Positions 55,946 to 64,000 of a DNA stretch of 64,000 nt are shown piece after piece. A program made the translations under genes and the position numbers. The first letter of the stretch is position 1. Each line of letters begins with the position of its first letter. The notes below the pieces were generated by a model. It was not told where the DNA came from, did no database searches, and saw nothing but the letters and a program-made list of their open reading frames with translations. The stretch spans positions 5,692,001-5,756,000 of the forward strand of contig NZ_JAUSZN010000001.1 of the NCBI RefSeq assembly GCF_030817595.1, read 5' to 3'. This stretch comes from Neobacillus niacini. Its GTDB lineage: Bacteria > Bacillota > Bacilli > Bacillales > Cytobacillaceae.

Positions 55946-57265
55946 TTGGCTACAAAACATGAACAGATTTTGCAATATATTGATGAACTTCCTGTTGGGG
56001 AAAAAATATCAGTACGGCAAATCGCCAAGGCGATGACTGTTAGTGAAGGTACAGCTTACAGAGCAATCAAGGAAGCTGAAAATAAAGGCTATGTAAGTAC
56101 AATCGAACGTGTAGGTACGATTAGGATTGAACGAAAGAAAAAAGAGAATATTGAAAAGCTTACCTTTGCAGAAGTCGTTAATATTGTGGAGGGTCAGGTT
56201 TTAGGCGGCAAGACTGGCTTGCACAAAACGTTGAATAAATTTGTTATCGGTGCCATGAAACTTGAAGCGATGATGCGCTATACCGGTCCTGACAACCTGT
56301 TAATCGTCGGAAATCGTACACAGGCTCAGGAACTTGCATTGAAAGCTGGTGCTGCTGTCTTAATAACTGGAGGATTCGATACCGACGACCATATCAAGAA
56401 GCTTGCTGATAGTCTAGAAATGCCGATTATCTCAACAAGCTATGATACGTTTACAGTGGCTACCATGATAAACCGGGCTATTTATGACCAGTTGATAAAG
56501 AAAGAAATTATACTGGTGGAGGATATCTTAACACCACTTACTGAGACTTTTTATCTTAAAACTTCTGATAAGGTTTCTAGGTGGCATACTCTCAATCTTG
56601 AAACCACACATAGCCGTTATCCGGTTGTAGATCAGAACATGAAGATTCAGGGGATGGTAACGGCTAAAGATATCATGGGGCAGGAGTCTGATACGACCAT
56701 CGAAAAGATTATGACAAAACAGCCGATGACTGTTTCTGGTAAAACAAGTGTGGCATCAACCGCACATATGATGGTCTGGGAAGGAATCGAAGTTCTTCCG
56801 GTTGTAGATGATACCAATCGTCTTGAAGGGATCATTAGCAGGCAGGATGTATTAAAAGCCTTACAGATGAATCAGCGTCAGCCGCAAGTAGGAGAGACAC
56901 TTGATGATATTGTTACAAACCAAATGGTGTTAATGCGTGGAAGAGCTAAAGGGGAAGAAGTGTATACCTGTGAAGTTACTCCGCAAATGACAAACCATCT
57001 GGGTACTATTTCTTATGGCGTTTTTACCACGGTTGTTTCGGATGCTGCGAACAGGGTATTACGGAGCTATAAAAAAGGTGATTTGGTTGTTGAGAATATG
57101 ACCATTTACTTTTTAAAGCCTGTTCAGATGGAAAGTATATTAGAGATTTATCCGAGAGTGCTTGAGGTGGGCCGTAAATTTGGTAAGGTCGATGTCGAGG
57201 TCTTTAATGATGGGATCTTAGTTGGTAAGGCTATGATGATGTGTCAGCTGATTGATCGAAATTAG
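55946..57265 (+). CDS. ytoI: YtoI, HTH-DRTGG-CBS-hotdog regulator-like protein
   Basis: 439 residues in four parts: winged helix (about 1-60), DRTGG domain (~75-185), CBS pair (~190-315) and MaoC/thioesterase-like hotdog (~330-439). The mix of a DNA-binding part with adenylate- and CoA-type sensing domains suggests a metabolite-responsive regulator, but the target is unknown. I chose the TTG at 55946 because GGGTGA lies 5 bases upstream and the N-terminus MATKHEQIL matches B. subtilis; a GTG at 55937 is also possible. Confidence 0.85.
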   Translation: MATKHEQILQYIDELPVGEKISVRQIAKAMTVSEGTAYRAIKEAENKGYVSTIERVGTIRIERKKKENIEKLTFAEVVNIVEGQVLGGKTGLHKTLNKFVIGAMKLEAMMRYTGPDNLLIVGNRTQAQELALKAGAAVLITGGFDTDDHIKKLADSLEMPIISTSYDTFTVATMINRAIYDQLIKKEIILVEDILTPLTETFYLKTSDKVSRWHTLNLETTHSRYPVVDQNMKIQGMVTAKDIMGQESDTTIEKIMTKQPMTVSGKTSVASTAHMMVWEGIEVLPVVDDTNRLEGIISRQDVLKALQMNQRQPQVGETLDDIVTNQMVLMRGRAKGEEVYTCEVTPQMTNHLGTISYGVFTTVVSDAANRVLRSYKKGDLVVENMTIYFLKPVQMESILEIYPRVLEVGRKFGKVDVEVFNDGILVGKAMMMCQLIDRN

Positions 57266-57273
57266 AAAATGAA

Positions 57274-57297
57274 AAAGCCGCTTGAAAATAAGCGGCT
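57274..57297. terminator. Bidirectional terminator, ytoI/ytpI
   Basis: GCCGCTT / AAGCGGC; the strong T-run is on the minus side (GGCTTTTTC). Confidence 0.8.
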
Positions 57298-57302
57298 ATC
57301 AT

Positions 57303-57611
57303 TTATTTAGCATTGTAACTGGCTGCTTCTTCTTCGGCATATGGGAGATAATGTTTATACTTTTTAAAGCCAACCCAAGTAAAGATTCCGCCATACACAA
57401 TAAAGATGATTGAGACAATTAGTGTGACCGTCGTTTGCGATATAAAAAATAAATGATTAATGCCAAATAAGAAGACAAATAGACCAAGTGCTATATTCGA
57501 TTTGGCACTGAGCCATTTCTTTTCCACTGGCCGGCTGGTTCGAAAGTATTTGGTTTTATAAAATAAATAAAAAGCAAATAGTATGACGATGAAAAAAACT
57601 AGAACTGACAT
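57303..57611 (-). CDS. ytpI: YtpI membrane protein
   Basis: 102 residues with three membrane helices (about 1-17, 36-56 and 62-84). YtpI family, function unknown; identified from KTKYFRTSRPVEKKWLSAKSNIALG and its place between ytoI and nrnA. GGAAAGGTAATG gives the start. Confidence 0.8.
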   Translation of the reverse strand: MSVLVFFIVILFAFYLFYKTKYFRTSRPVEKKWLSAKSNIALGLFVFLFGINHLFFISQTTVTLIVSIIFIVYGGIFTWVGFKKYKHYLPYAEEEAASYNAK

Positions 57612-57706
57612 TACCTTTCCTCCAAGTCAAAAATTCTCTTATTAATTTTACATATTATTTTAAAAAAATACTACCCTTGCTTCAAAACAATAGAGAGGTG
57701 ATCACA

Positions 57707-58651
57707 TTGAATGAAAAAATTTTAGAAATGATCGAACAATATGAGACCATAATCGTACATCGCCATGTACGTCCAGATCCAGATGCATACGGTTCACAAT
57801 GTGGATTAGTTGAGATTCTAAAAGCATCATATCCAAATAAAAAGGTGTATGCAGTTGGAAAAGAAGAAAGGTCGCTCCATTTTATGCGCCGTCTGGATTC
57901 TATTCCGGATGAGGTATACAAAGGAGCACTGGTTATTGTTTGTGACACCGCTAATGAGGAACGAATTTGTGATAGAAGATATTCACTAGGGGATAAACTA
58001 ATCAAAATAGACCATCATCCCAACGAAGATCCTTATGGTGATTTATTGTGGGTGGATACAACGGCAAGTTCATGTAGTGAGATGATTTATGAATTTTATT
58101 TATTTGGTAAGGACAGAGGGTTAAAATTAAATGATGCTGCTGCAAGGCTATTATTTGGCGGGATTGTTGGTGATACAGGAAGATTCCTATTTCCAAGCAC
58201 GACAGACAAAACCTTTGCTTATGCAGGAGAACTCATTCATTATGATTTTTCTCGTACCGAGCTTTTTGACAAAATGTACGAGCGTGATACCAATATTATT
58301 AAATTAAACGGCTATATTCTTCAAAACTTTGAAATGCAGGATAATGGTGTAGCTTCTGTGATGCTAACAAAGGAGCTATTGGATGAATACAACGCAGAGC
58401 CATCAGAGGCTTCATTACTCGTTGGGACTTTAGGCGATGTAAAAGGTATTAAAGCATGGGTGTTTTTTATTGAAGAAGAAGATCAAATCAGGGTACGTTT
58501 ACGTTCAAAAGGTCCAGTCATTAATGGAGTTGCAAGAAAGTTTAAAGGCGGTGGACATCCACTTGCTTCTGGTGCATCAATCCATTCATGGGATGAGGTT
58601 GAGAATGTAGTAAAAGAACTTAGCGCTGTTTGTGACAACTATCAATCATAA
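57707..58651 (+). CDS. nrnA: Oligoribonuclease/pAp phosphatase NrnA
   Basis: DHH-DHHA1 phosphoesterase that degrades short RNA (nanoRNA) and 3',5'-pAp. 314 residues. Metal motifs HRHVRPDPDAYGS, CDTANEERI and KIDHHPNED (DHH near 102); substrate loop GGGHPLASGA in DHHA1. I chose the TTG at 57707 because AGAGGTGATCA is upstream; the frame extends to 57677. Confidence 0.92.
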   Translation: MNEKILEMIEQYETIIVHRHVRPDPDAYGSQCGLVEILKASYPNKKVYAVGKEERSLHFMRRLDSIPDEVYKGALVIVCDTANEERICDRRYSLGDKLIKIDHHPNEDPYGDLLWVDTTASSCSEMIYEFYLFGKDRGLKLNDAAARLLFGGIVGDTGRFLFPSTTDKTFAYAGELIHYDFSRTELFDKMYERDTNIIKLNGYILQNFEMQDNGVASVMLTKELLDEYNAEPSEASLLVGTLGDVKGIKAWVFFIEEEDQIRVRLRSKGPVINGVARKFKGGGHPLASGASIHSWDEVENVVKELSAVCDNYQS

Positions 58652-58654
58652 TGC

Positions 58655-58692
58655 AAAGAATCGGCCGCATAGTAGAGGCCGATTCTTTTTTA
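58655..58692. terminator. Bidirectional terminator, nrnA/ytrI
   Basis: AAAGAATCGGCC / GGCCGATTCTTT with T-runs on both strands; it includes the ytrI stop. Confidence 0.9.
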
Positions 58693-59193
58693 ATGTTCGA
58701 ATTCTATTTCTAATTGAATGGAGAGGGTGGTGAAGATAACCATTTCCCTCACATTTAGTTTGTACCGTTTGTCGTTTATTTTAACGGGTTTATTTTGAAT
58801 GATTTTCTTGATTAATTCTTTGCTCTTATAGACGGTATCAATGTCCTTTGCAATCATCATACTAATATCATCTTTTACTGAATCCTCGATCTCTGAAACA
58901 CTTAGTAAGTCTAGTTTATATTTTTCCCAATTTGTTATTTTTATATTGATTTTTTGGGTGGTTAGCTGTTCGATTGTACGTTTATTGATCTCTTTGTATT
59001 CTTCCTGCCAAATCTTTTTTTCTTCCTTTAAATCAATAATTTCTTCGCTTTGTTTATCAATTAATGCAGTATGCTCCTCCTGCCAAACACCAAAAATATA
59101 AATGAAGATACACCAGCTGATTGCACCGCCAATGACCATCCCTGCAAAAAAACGCTGCCACGAGGGTCGTCGATAATAGGGAGGAATTCTCAC
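58690..59193 (-). CDS. ytrI: Sporulation membrane protein YtrI
   Basis: 167 residues. One membrane helix (FFAGMVIGGAISWCIFIYIFGVW, ~11-33) then coiled coil. In B. subtilis ytrH-ytrI is a sigma-E operon needed for robust spores. I chose the GTG at 59193, which overlaps the ytrH stop (GTGA) and has AGGAG 8-9 bases upstream; the frame reaches 59217. Confidence 0.85.
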   Translation of the reverse strand: MRIPPYYRRPSWQRFFAGMVIGGAISWCIFIYIFGVWQEEHTALIDKQSEEIIDLKEEKKIWQEEYKEINKRTIEQLTTQKINIKITNWEKYKLDLLSVSEIEDSVKDDISMMIAKDIDTVYKSKELIKKIIQNKPVKINDKRYKLNVREMVIFTTLSIQLEIEFEH

Positions 59194-59525
59194 GATATAT
59201 ACTCCTGTGTTAACCAATTAATAATGAGTGCGCCTGTCTGGGCACCGCCTAACGCTGAAAGGATAATCAGGAGCTGTTTAAAAATGTCCCTTGTTTCTGC
59301 ATTAAATAACCCTCTCTCAAAGGTGTAAACTGCATCAAATGTTCCGCCGATTGCAGCGACAATTGCCCATATTCTTAAGTCTGTCGACAGCCTGTAAACA
59401 GCTGTAAGCGGTGGTTGTCCAGTTAGAAAGGCAGCGATTCCACCAATTAAGGAACCGCCTAGAATAACGCCCAATGCAATAAAATAACTTTCAATAAATG
59501 TAGGAAAAAAACCAATTTCTTTCAT
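59190..59525 (-). CDS. ytrH: Sporulation membrane protein YtrH
   Basis: 111 residues with two or three helices (ESYFIALGVILGGSLIGGIAAFL; RIWAIVAAIGGTFDAVYTFERG; QLLIILSALGGAQTGALII). Mother-cell sporulation protein. The start is taken at the ATG 59525; a GTG at 59543 is possible, as the AGG site is close to either. Confidence 0.82.
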   Translation of the reverse strand: MKEIGFFPTFIESYFIALGVILGGSLIGGIAAFLTGQPPLTAVYRLSTDLRIWAIVAAIGGTFDAVYTFERGLFNAETRDIFKQLLIILSALGGAQTGALIINWLTQEYIS

Positions 59526-59677
59526 AACCTCAACCGCCCTCACGGAATATCAATACCCTTATACATTTATATGGACAAACAAGCATGATTATGAATTTAA
59601 AAATAAGAACATATTTTCCTTTTTTTGAGTTTGGCTCTATAATATAAGTAAGAGTTTTTATTGGAAGGGGTGACAAA

Positions 59678-62600
59678 ATGTCTTTTATTCACCTTCATGT
59701 TTATAGTGCTTACAGCTTGTTAACAAGCACAGCTTCGGTTCAAGAATTGGTTCATAATGCAAAGAAAAAAGGATTTAAGGCGATTGCATTAACCGATAGA
59801 AATGTGATGTATGGAAGTATTGAATTTTATAAATTATGTTTAAAAAACAATATTCAACCGATTATGGGGTTAACCGTTGATGTAGAAAGTGAACACAGGG
59901 AGCAAGAATCATTTCCATTAATCCTGCTTGCTGAAAATGAAAAGGGGTTTAAAAACCTTTTAAAAATTTCCAGTGCCGTTCAAACGAAAGCGGCAACCGG
60001 TATTCCTTTTAAATGGTTAAAACATTATGCAGAAGGACTTATTGCCATTTCTCCAGGGATTGAAGGAGAGATTGAACAAAATCTATTAAGCAATCAACAA
60101 GAAGAAGCGATCGCTATCATAAAAAAACTTCAGCTTATCTTTGGCAAAAAGTCATTTTTTCTAGGTGTCCAAAACCATCACTTAGAGGACGAAGCAGTCG
60201 TAACACAGAGGATTCAAGGTATTGCCGAGGAGCTAAGTATTCCATTAGTGGCTACAAATAGAGTTCATTACATAGACCAAGAAGATACGTTTGCTCATGA
60301 ATGTCTATTAGCAATAAAAAATGGTGATAAACTGCAGGATGAGCACCGGGAAAGACTTGAAAGCGATCAATTTTATTTAAAAAGTGCAAATGAAATGGTA
60401 GAGGCATTTCCTGAATTACCCGAGGCCTTAGAGAACAGTATTACAATCGCTAGAAGGTGCATGGTAAATATCGAATTGAACAAAACCTATTTACCTGAAT
60501 ATCCGACAGAAAATAAGCTGTCAGCGGAAGATTACTTGGAAATGCTCTGTCAGAAAGGGTTAAAGGAGCGCTTTACTTCCCCTTCTAAAGAACACTATGA
60601 ACGATTGTCTTATGAATTGTCGGTCATTAATTCCATGAAATTTAGTAACTACTTTTTAATTGTTTGGGATTTTATGAGATATGCCAGAGAGCATGGTATT
60701 TTGACCGGTCCAGGCAGGGGATCGGCAGCAGGATCACTTGTTGCCTATGTTTTGTATATTACCGATGTGGACCCGTTGTCCCATCAGTTATTATTCGAAC
60801 GTTTTTTAAATCCAGAGCGGATATCCATGCCGGATATAGATATCGATTTTCCCGATCATCGTCGGGATGAAGTAATAGAATATGTTGCAAAAAAATATGG
60901 TGAATTACATGTTGCTCAAATTGTTACGTTTGGAACCATGGCTGCTAAGGGTGCGCTAAGAGATGTTGGCAGGGCTTTTGGATTGAATACGAAGGAATTA
61001 GAACAGCTGTCTAGACGTATTCCCGCGCGTCTTGGAATTAGCCTTAAAGACGCCTATAAAGAGTCGCAGCCACTTAGAGCCTTTATTGATGAAAGCCCAA
61101 TGAATCGAAAACTCTATGAAACCGCATTAAAACTTGAGGGATTACCTCGCCATACTTCAACACATGCTGCAGGTGTCGTTATTAGTGAGAAGCAGCTCAT
61201 TGAGTTAATCCCCATTCAACAGGGACATAATCATGTGTATTTAACCCAGTATTCAATGGAACATCTTGAGGAAATAGGCTTACTGAAAATGGATTTTCTT
61301 GGGTTAAGAAATTTATCATTAATCGAATCGATCTTGTCTTCTATACAAAAGAAGACTGGAAGAAAAGTGGATATTAAAACCATTCCATTAAATGATGAAA
61401 AGACCTTCGAACTATTGTCAAGAGGAGAGACAACTGGTGTTTTTCAGTTAGAATCAGACGGGATGAGGAAGGTATTATCGCGCTTGAAGCCTTCACGCTT
61501 TGAAGATATCGTTGCCGTTAATGCTTTATATCGTCCAGGACCAATGGAGAATATTCCGCTTTTTATTGACCGGAAACATGGGACACAAGCAGTAGAGTAC
61601 CCACATGAAGATTTGAAACCAATCCTGGAAAACACATATGGAGTCATCGTATACCAAGAGCAAATCATGCAAATTGCCTCTACAATGGCCGGCTTTTCCC
61701 TCGGAGAAGCGGATTTGCTGCGAAGGGCAGTAGGAAAGAAGCAAAAGGATGTGTTGGATAGAGAACGAAATCATTTTGTCCAAGGTGCATTAAAGAAAGG
61801 TTATAATGTTGCACTGGCAAATGATATTTATGATTTAATTGTTCGTTTTGCAAATTATGGTTTTAATCGAAGCCATGCAGTGGCATATAGTATGATTGCA
61901 TACCAGCTTGCCTATTTAAAAGCAAATTATCCCCTTTATTTTATGGCTGGTCTGTTAACATCCGCAATTGGGAATGAAACGAAAATAGCCCAATACATTT
62001 TGGAAACAAAACAAAAGGATATTGAAATCCTTCCCCCATCCATCAATTACAGCGGGTTTTCCTTTCAAGTAGAGAAGTCTGGTATCAGATACAGCCTTGC
62101 AGCCATTAAAAGTGTAGGTGCAGCAGCATTAAGAGAAATTTTTCAAGCAAGAAAAAGTAAAAGGTTTGAGGATTTATTCGATTTTTGCACGAGGGTGTCA
62201 TCAAAAGCAATCAATCGAAAAACACTGGAGGTTCTCGTTCATTCTGGAAGTTTCGATGAATTTAACGAAGACCGTTCGGTTTTGCTGGCAAGTTTAGATG
62301 TTGCTCTAGAGCATGCACAATTATTTAAGGTAGACGATTCAAGCCAAGTAGAGCTATTTCTTGATGAATTTCAACTTAAGCCAAAATACGTCCTTGTTGA
62401 TCCTATAAGATTAGAGGATAAGCTTGCTTATGAAAAAGAGGCTCTTGGCTTTTATCTTTCAGATCACCCTGTCGCGATTTTTGAAAAAAGACTTAAAACA
62501 GCTGGAGCAAATGCTTTACTTGAATTCTCGGCGAACCAAAGACGAGCTGCCGCTGGTGTGTATATAACATCTATACGGAAAATCAGAACAAAAAAAGGGG

Positions 62601-63040
62601 ATTCCATGGCTTTCCTAAATGTAAGTGATTCAAGTGGTGAAATGGAAGCTGTTGCTTTTCCAGCAGTGTACAAAAAATATTCTCACTTGATCGAACCTGG
62701 GAGGTTTGCTGTTATAGAAGGGAAAGTGGAAGAACGTGAAGGGAAGCTTCAATTCAATGTTCAACAAGCCTCTGAAATCGAGACGTGGTTGAATACAAAA
62801 ACGAAGCAGGATTCAATATTATATTTAAAAATAGCCAATGAAAAACAAGACGAGCACTCCTTAAACCATTTAAAACAATTATTTAAAGCGAATTCTGGGC
62901 AAACGAAAGTGGTTTTACACTATGAAACCAGCAGGAAAACGATCAGACTGGGTAGTGAGTTTATGATTCACCCTAGCGATAATCTCATGAAAGGATTACG
63001 TGATTTTCTGGGAACAGACAATGTAGTTTTAAAAGAATAA
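59678..63040 (+). CDS. dnaE: DNA polymerase III alpha subunit DnaE
   Basis: Replicative polymerase that extends RNA primers before handing over to PolC. 1120 residues. N-terminal PHP domain (FIHLHVYSAYSLLTS). The polymerase active-site Asp residues are in MPDIDIDF near 384-389; GPGRGSAAGSLVAY and GVFQLESDGMRKVL are DnaE signatures. The tau-binding and OB parts follow (FLNVSDSSGEMEAVAFP). No 3'-5' exonuclease domain, as expected. ATG at 59678 after GGAAGGGGTGAC. Confidence 0.97.
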   Translation: MSFIHLHVYSAYSLLTSTASVQELVHNAKKKGFKAIALTDRNVMYGSIEFYKLCLKNNIQPIMGLTVDVESEHREQESFPLILLAENEKGFKNLLKISSAVQTKAATGIPFKWLKHYAEGLIAISPGIEGEIEQNLLSNQQEEAIAIIKKLQLIFGKKSFFLGVQNHHLEDEAVVTQRIQGIAEELSIPLVATNRVHYIDQEDTFAHECLLAIKNGDKLQDEHRERLESDQFYLKSANEMVEAFPELPEALENSITIARRCMVNIELNKTYLPEYPTENKLSAEDYLEMLCQKGLKERFTSPSKEHYERLSYELSVINSMKFSNYFLIVWDFMRYAREHGILTGPGRGSAAGSLVAYVLYITDVDPLSHQLLFERFLNPERISMPDIDIDFPDHRRDEVIEYVAKKYGELHVAQIVTFGTMAAKGALRDVGRAFGLNTKELEQLSRRIPARLGISLKDAYKESQPLRAFIDESPMNRKLYETALKLEGLPRHTSTHAAGVVISEKQLIELIPIQQGHNHVYLTQYSMEHLEEIGLLKMDFLGLRNLSLIESILSSIQKKTGRKVDIKTIPLNDEKTFELLSRGETTGVFQLESDGMRKVLSRLKPSRFEDIVAVNALYRPGPMENIPLFIDRKHGTQAVEYPHEDLKPILENTYGVIVYQEQIMQIASTMAGFSLGEADLLRRAVGKKQKDVLDRERNHFVQGALKKGYNVALANDIYDLIVRFANYGFNRSHAVAYSMIAYQLAYLKANYPLYFMAGLLTSAIGNETKIAQYILETKQKDIEILPPSINYSGFSFQVEKSGIRYSLAAIKSVGAAALREIFQARKSKRFEDLFDFCTRVSSKAINRKTLEVLVHSGSFDEFNEDRSVLLASLDVALEHAQLFKVDDSSQVELFLDEFQLKPKYVLVDPIRLEDKLAYEKEALGFYLSDHPVAIFEKRLKTAGANALLEFSANQRRAAAGVYITSIRKIRTKKGDSMAFLNVSDSSGEMEAVAFPAVYKKYSHLIEPGRFAVIEGKVEEREGKLQFNVQQASEIETWLNTKTKQDSILYLKIANEKQDEHSLNHLKQLFKANSGQTKVVLHYETSRKTIRLGSEFMIHPSDNLMKGLRDFLGTDNVVLKE

Positions 63041-63043
63041 TTC

Positions 63044-63071
63044 TTTACAACTCTTGCAGATGTGTTATAGT
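63044..63071 (+). promoter_or_regulatory. Promoter of ytsJ
   Basis: TTTACA, 16 bases, TATAGT; start near 63078. Confidence 0.6.
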
Positions 63072-63087
63072 GGTAAATGAAGATGGT

Positions 63088-63100
63088 GTGGTCTGACCAC
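63088..63100 (+). promoter_or_regulatory. Operator-like palindrome at the ytsJ promoter
   Basis: GTGGTC-T-GACCAC is a perfect 6-1-6 palindrome just after the predicted start. It matches the TGGTCnGACCA type of site bound by GntR/FadR-family regulators. Confidence 0.6.
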
Positions 63101-63168
63101 TAAAAAACAGACTATGATTCATTGTATTTATCGATATCTTTTTGTACTAATTGAAGGGGTGACATATC

Positions 63169-64000
63169 TTGACATTACGGGAAGAAGCACTACATATGCA
63201 TCGAATTAATAAGGGAAAGCTTGAGTCAAAATCAAAAGTACCAGTAAGAAATGCCAAGGATTTAAGTTTAGCGTATTCTCCTGGCGTTGCCGAACCGTGT
63301 AAAGATATTTATGAAAAGCCTGAAACGGTTTACGATTACACAATGAAAGGCAATATGGTTGCTGTAGTTACTGATGGTACAGCAGTGTTAGGTCTTGGTA
63401 ACATTGGACCAGAAGCTGCGCTCCCTGTAATGGAAGGGAAAGCAGTTTTATTCAAAAGCTTTGCCGGCGTCGATGCCTTCCCAATTTGTTTAAACACAAC
63501 CGATGTAGAGAAGATTATTGAAACGGTTAAGTTGCTCGAGCCAACTTTTGGCGGCGTGAATCTTGAAGATATCGCTGCACCGAATTGCTTTGTTATCGAG
63601 GAACGATTGAAAAAAGAAGCGAATATTCCTGTTTTCCATGATGATCAACATGGTACCGCTATTGTTACAGCAGCTGGTCTTGTTAACGCTCTTAAGCTGA
63701 TTGACAAAAAAATCACTGAAATCAAAGTGGTGGCAAATGGTGCTGGAGCTGCTGGAATTGCCATTATAAAATTATTACACAGCTATGGGGTTCGAGATAT
63801 TGTGATGTGTGATACGAAGGGTGCCATTTACGAAGGACGTCCGCAAGGTATGAATGACGTTAAGGCAGAGGTTGCAAAATTTACAAATCGTGATAATCTT
63901 ACTGGTAGCCTTGAAGATGTAATAAAAGGTGCTGATGTATTTATTGGTGTATCGGTTGAAGGTGCTCTAACAAAAGAAATGGTTGCTTCAATGAACAAGG
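63169..64000 (+). CDS. ytsJ: NADP-malic enzyme YtsJ, 5' part
   Basis: Oxidatively decarboxylates malate to pyruvate, making NADPH. 277 codons are present before the window ends; the frame is still open. TTG start at 63169, giving MTLREEALHMHRINKGKLESK, with GAAGGGGTGAC upstream. AKDLSLAYSPGVAEPC carries the catalytic Tyr, ERLKK and PVFHDDQHGTAIV the metal ligands, and VVANGAGAAGIAI the NAD(P) fold. Confidence 0.95.
   Translation, partial: MTLREEALHMHRINKGKLESKSKVPVRNAKDLSLAYSPGVAEPCKDIYEKPETVYDYTMKGNMVAVVTDGTAVLGLGNIGPEAALPVMEGKAVLFKSFAGVDAFPICLNTTDVEKIIETVKLLEPTFGGVNLEDIAAPNCFVIEERLKKEANIPVFHDDQHGTAIVTAAGLVNALKLIDKKITEIKVVANGAGAAGIAIIKLLHSYGVRDIVMCDTKGAIYEGRPQGMNDVKAEVAKFTNRDNLTGSLEDVIKGADVFIGVSVEGALTKEMVASMNK

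Overview
This window is a stretch of chromosome from a spore-forming member of the Bacillaceae. The gene order follows the ytmP to ytsJ part of the Bacillus subtilis map, as I recall it. Spore genes are present (an alpha/beta SASP, ytfJ, ytrH, ytrI), and so are ccpA, ezrA and sftA. Ribosome binding sites are strong (GGAGG-like) and TTG or GTG starts are common. Several copies of Bacillus-type intergenic repeats suggest a Neobacillus- or Mesobacillus-like species, but the sequence alone does not settle the genus.

Layout. 1-10.6 kb: end of ytmP, then ytzH, trmB, ytnP, ytzB, ytoP, a DUF84 gene, a lipoprotein, ytpP, ytpQ, sftA and murC. 10.6-16.1 kb: ampS, the stress operon ytxGHJ, the bifunctional DAHP synthase/chorismate mutase and ccpA. 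16.4-20.9 kb: acetyl-CoA synthetase acsA, divergent from acuABC, which controls it by acetylation and deacetylation. 20.9-25.7 kb: a class A penicillin-binding protein, and tyrS under a tyrosine T-box. 25.7-30.3 kb: an accessory island with an aromatic-acid transporter and the two subunits of a Rieske ring-hydroxylating dioxygenase. The island is flanked by decayed tyrosine-integrase tails and by a degenerate copy of the rpsD 3' end. 30.3-34.2 kb: rpsD with a long leader, a methionine gamma-lyase-like gene, an intact IS3-family element that has split a shared terminator, and ytsP. 34.4-42 kb: refZ, ezrA, nifZ-thiI, a SASP gene and an mbcS-like acyl-CoA synthetase. 42-52 kb: NAD kinase, sppA-yteJ, ytfI-ytfJ, tpx, ytxK, ackA, an EcsC-family gene, moaB, a universal stress protein and two small proteins of unknown function. 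52-64 kb: ald, a 6S-like RNA, a peptidase, ytkL, ytoI, ytpI, nrnA, ytrHI, dnaE and the start of the malic enzyme gene ytsJ.

How the parts fit together. Overflow and acetate metabolism is heavily represented: ccpA, acsA, acuABC, ackA, ytsJ and mbcS. A candidate cre site sits at an activating distance upstream of ackA, and another sits inside the promoter of the aromatic-acid transporter. Cell division and envelope genes (sftA, murC, ezrA, the penicillin-binding protein), replication (dnaE) and translation (tyrS, rpsD, trmB, thiI) make up the core.

Most notable: (1) a family of modular intergenic repeats with perfect 12-bp outer inverted ends in its best copy, two inner arms and two optional insert modules, one of which also occurs alone after ccpA; (2) the Rieske dioxygenase island at the rpsD 3' end; (3) an IS3-family insertion exactly in the loop of a bidirectional terminator; (4) a 186-nt rod-shaped RNA downstream of the peptidase gene that looks like 6S RNA; (5) a perfect GTGGTC-T-GACCAC operator at the ytsJ promoter.
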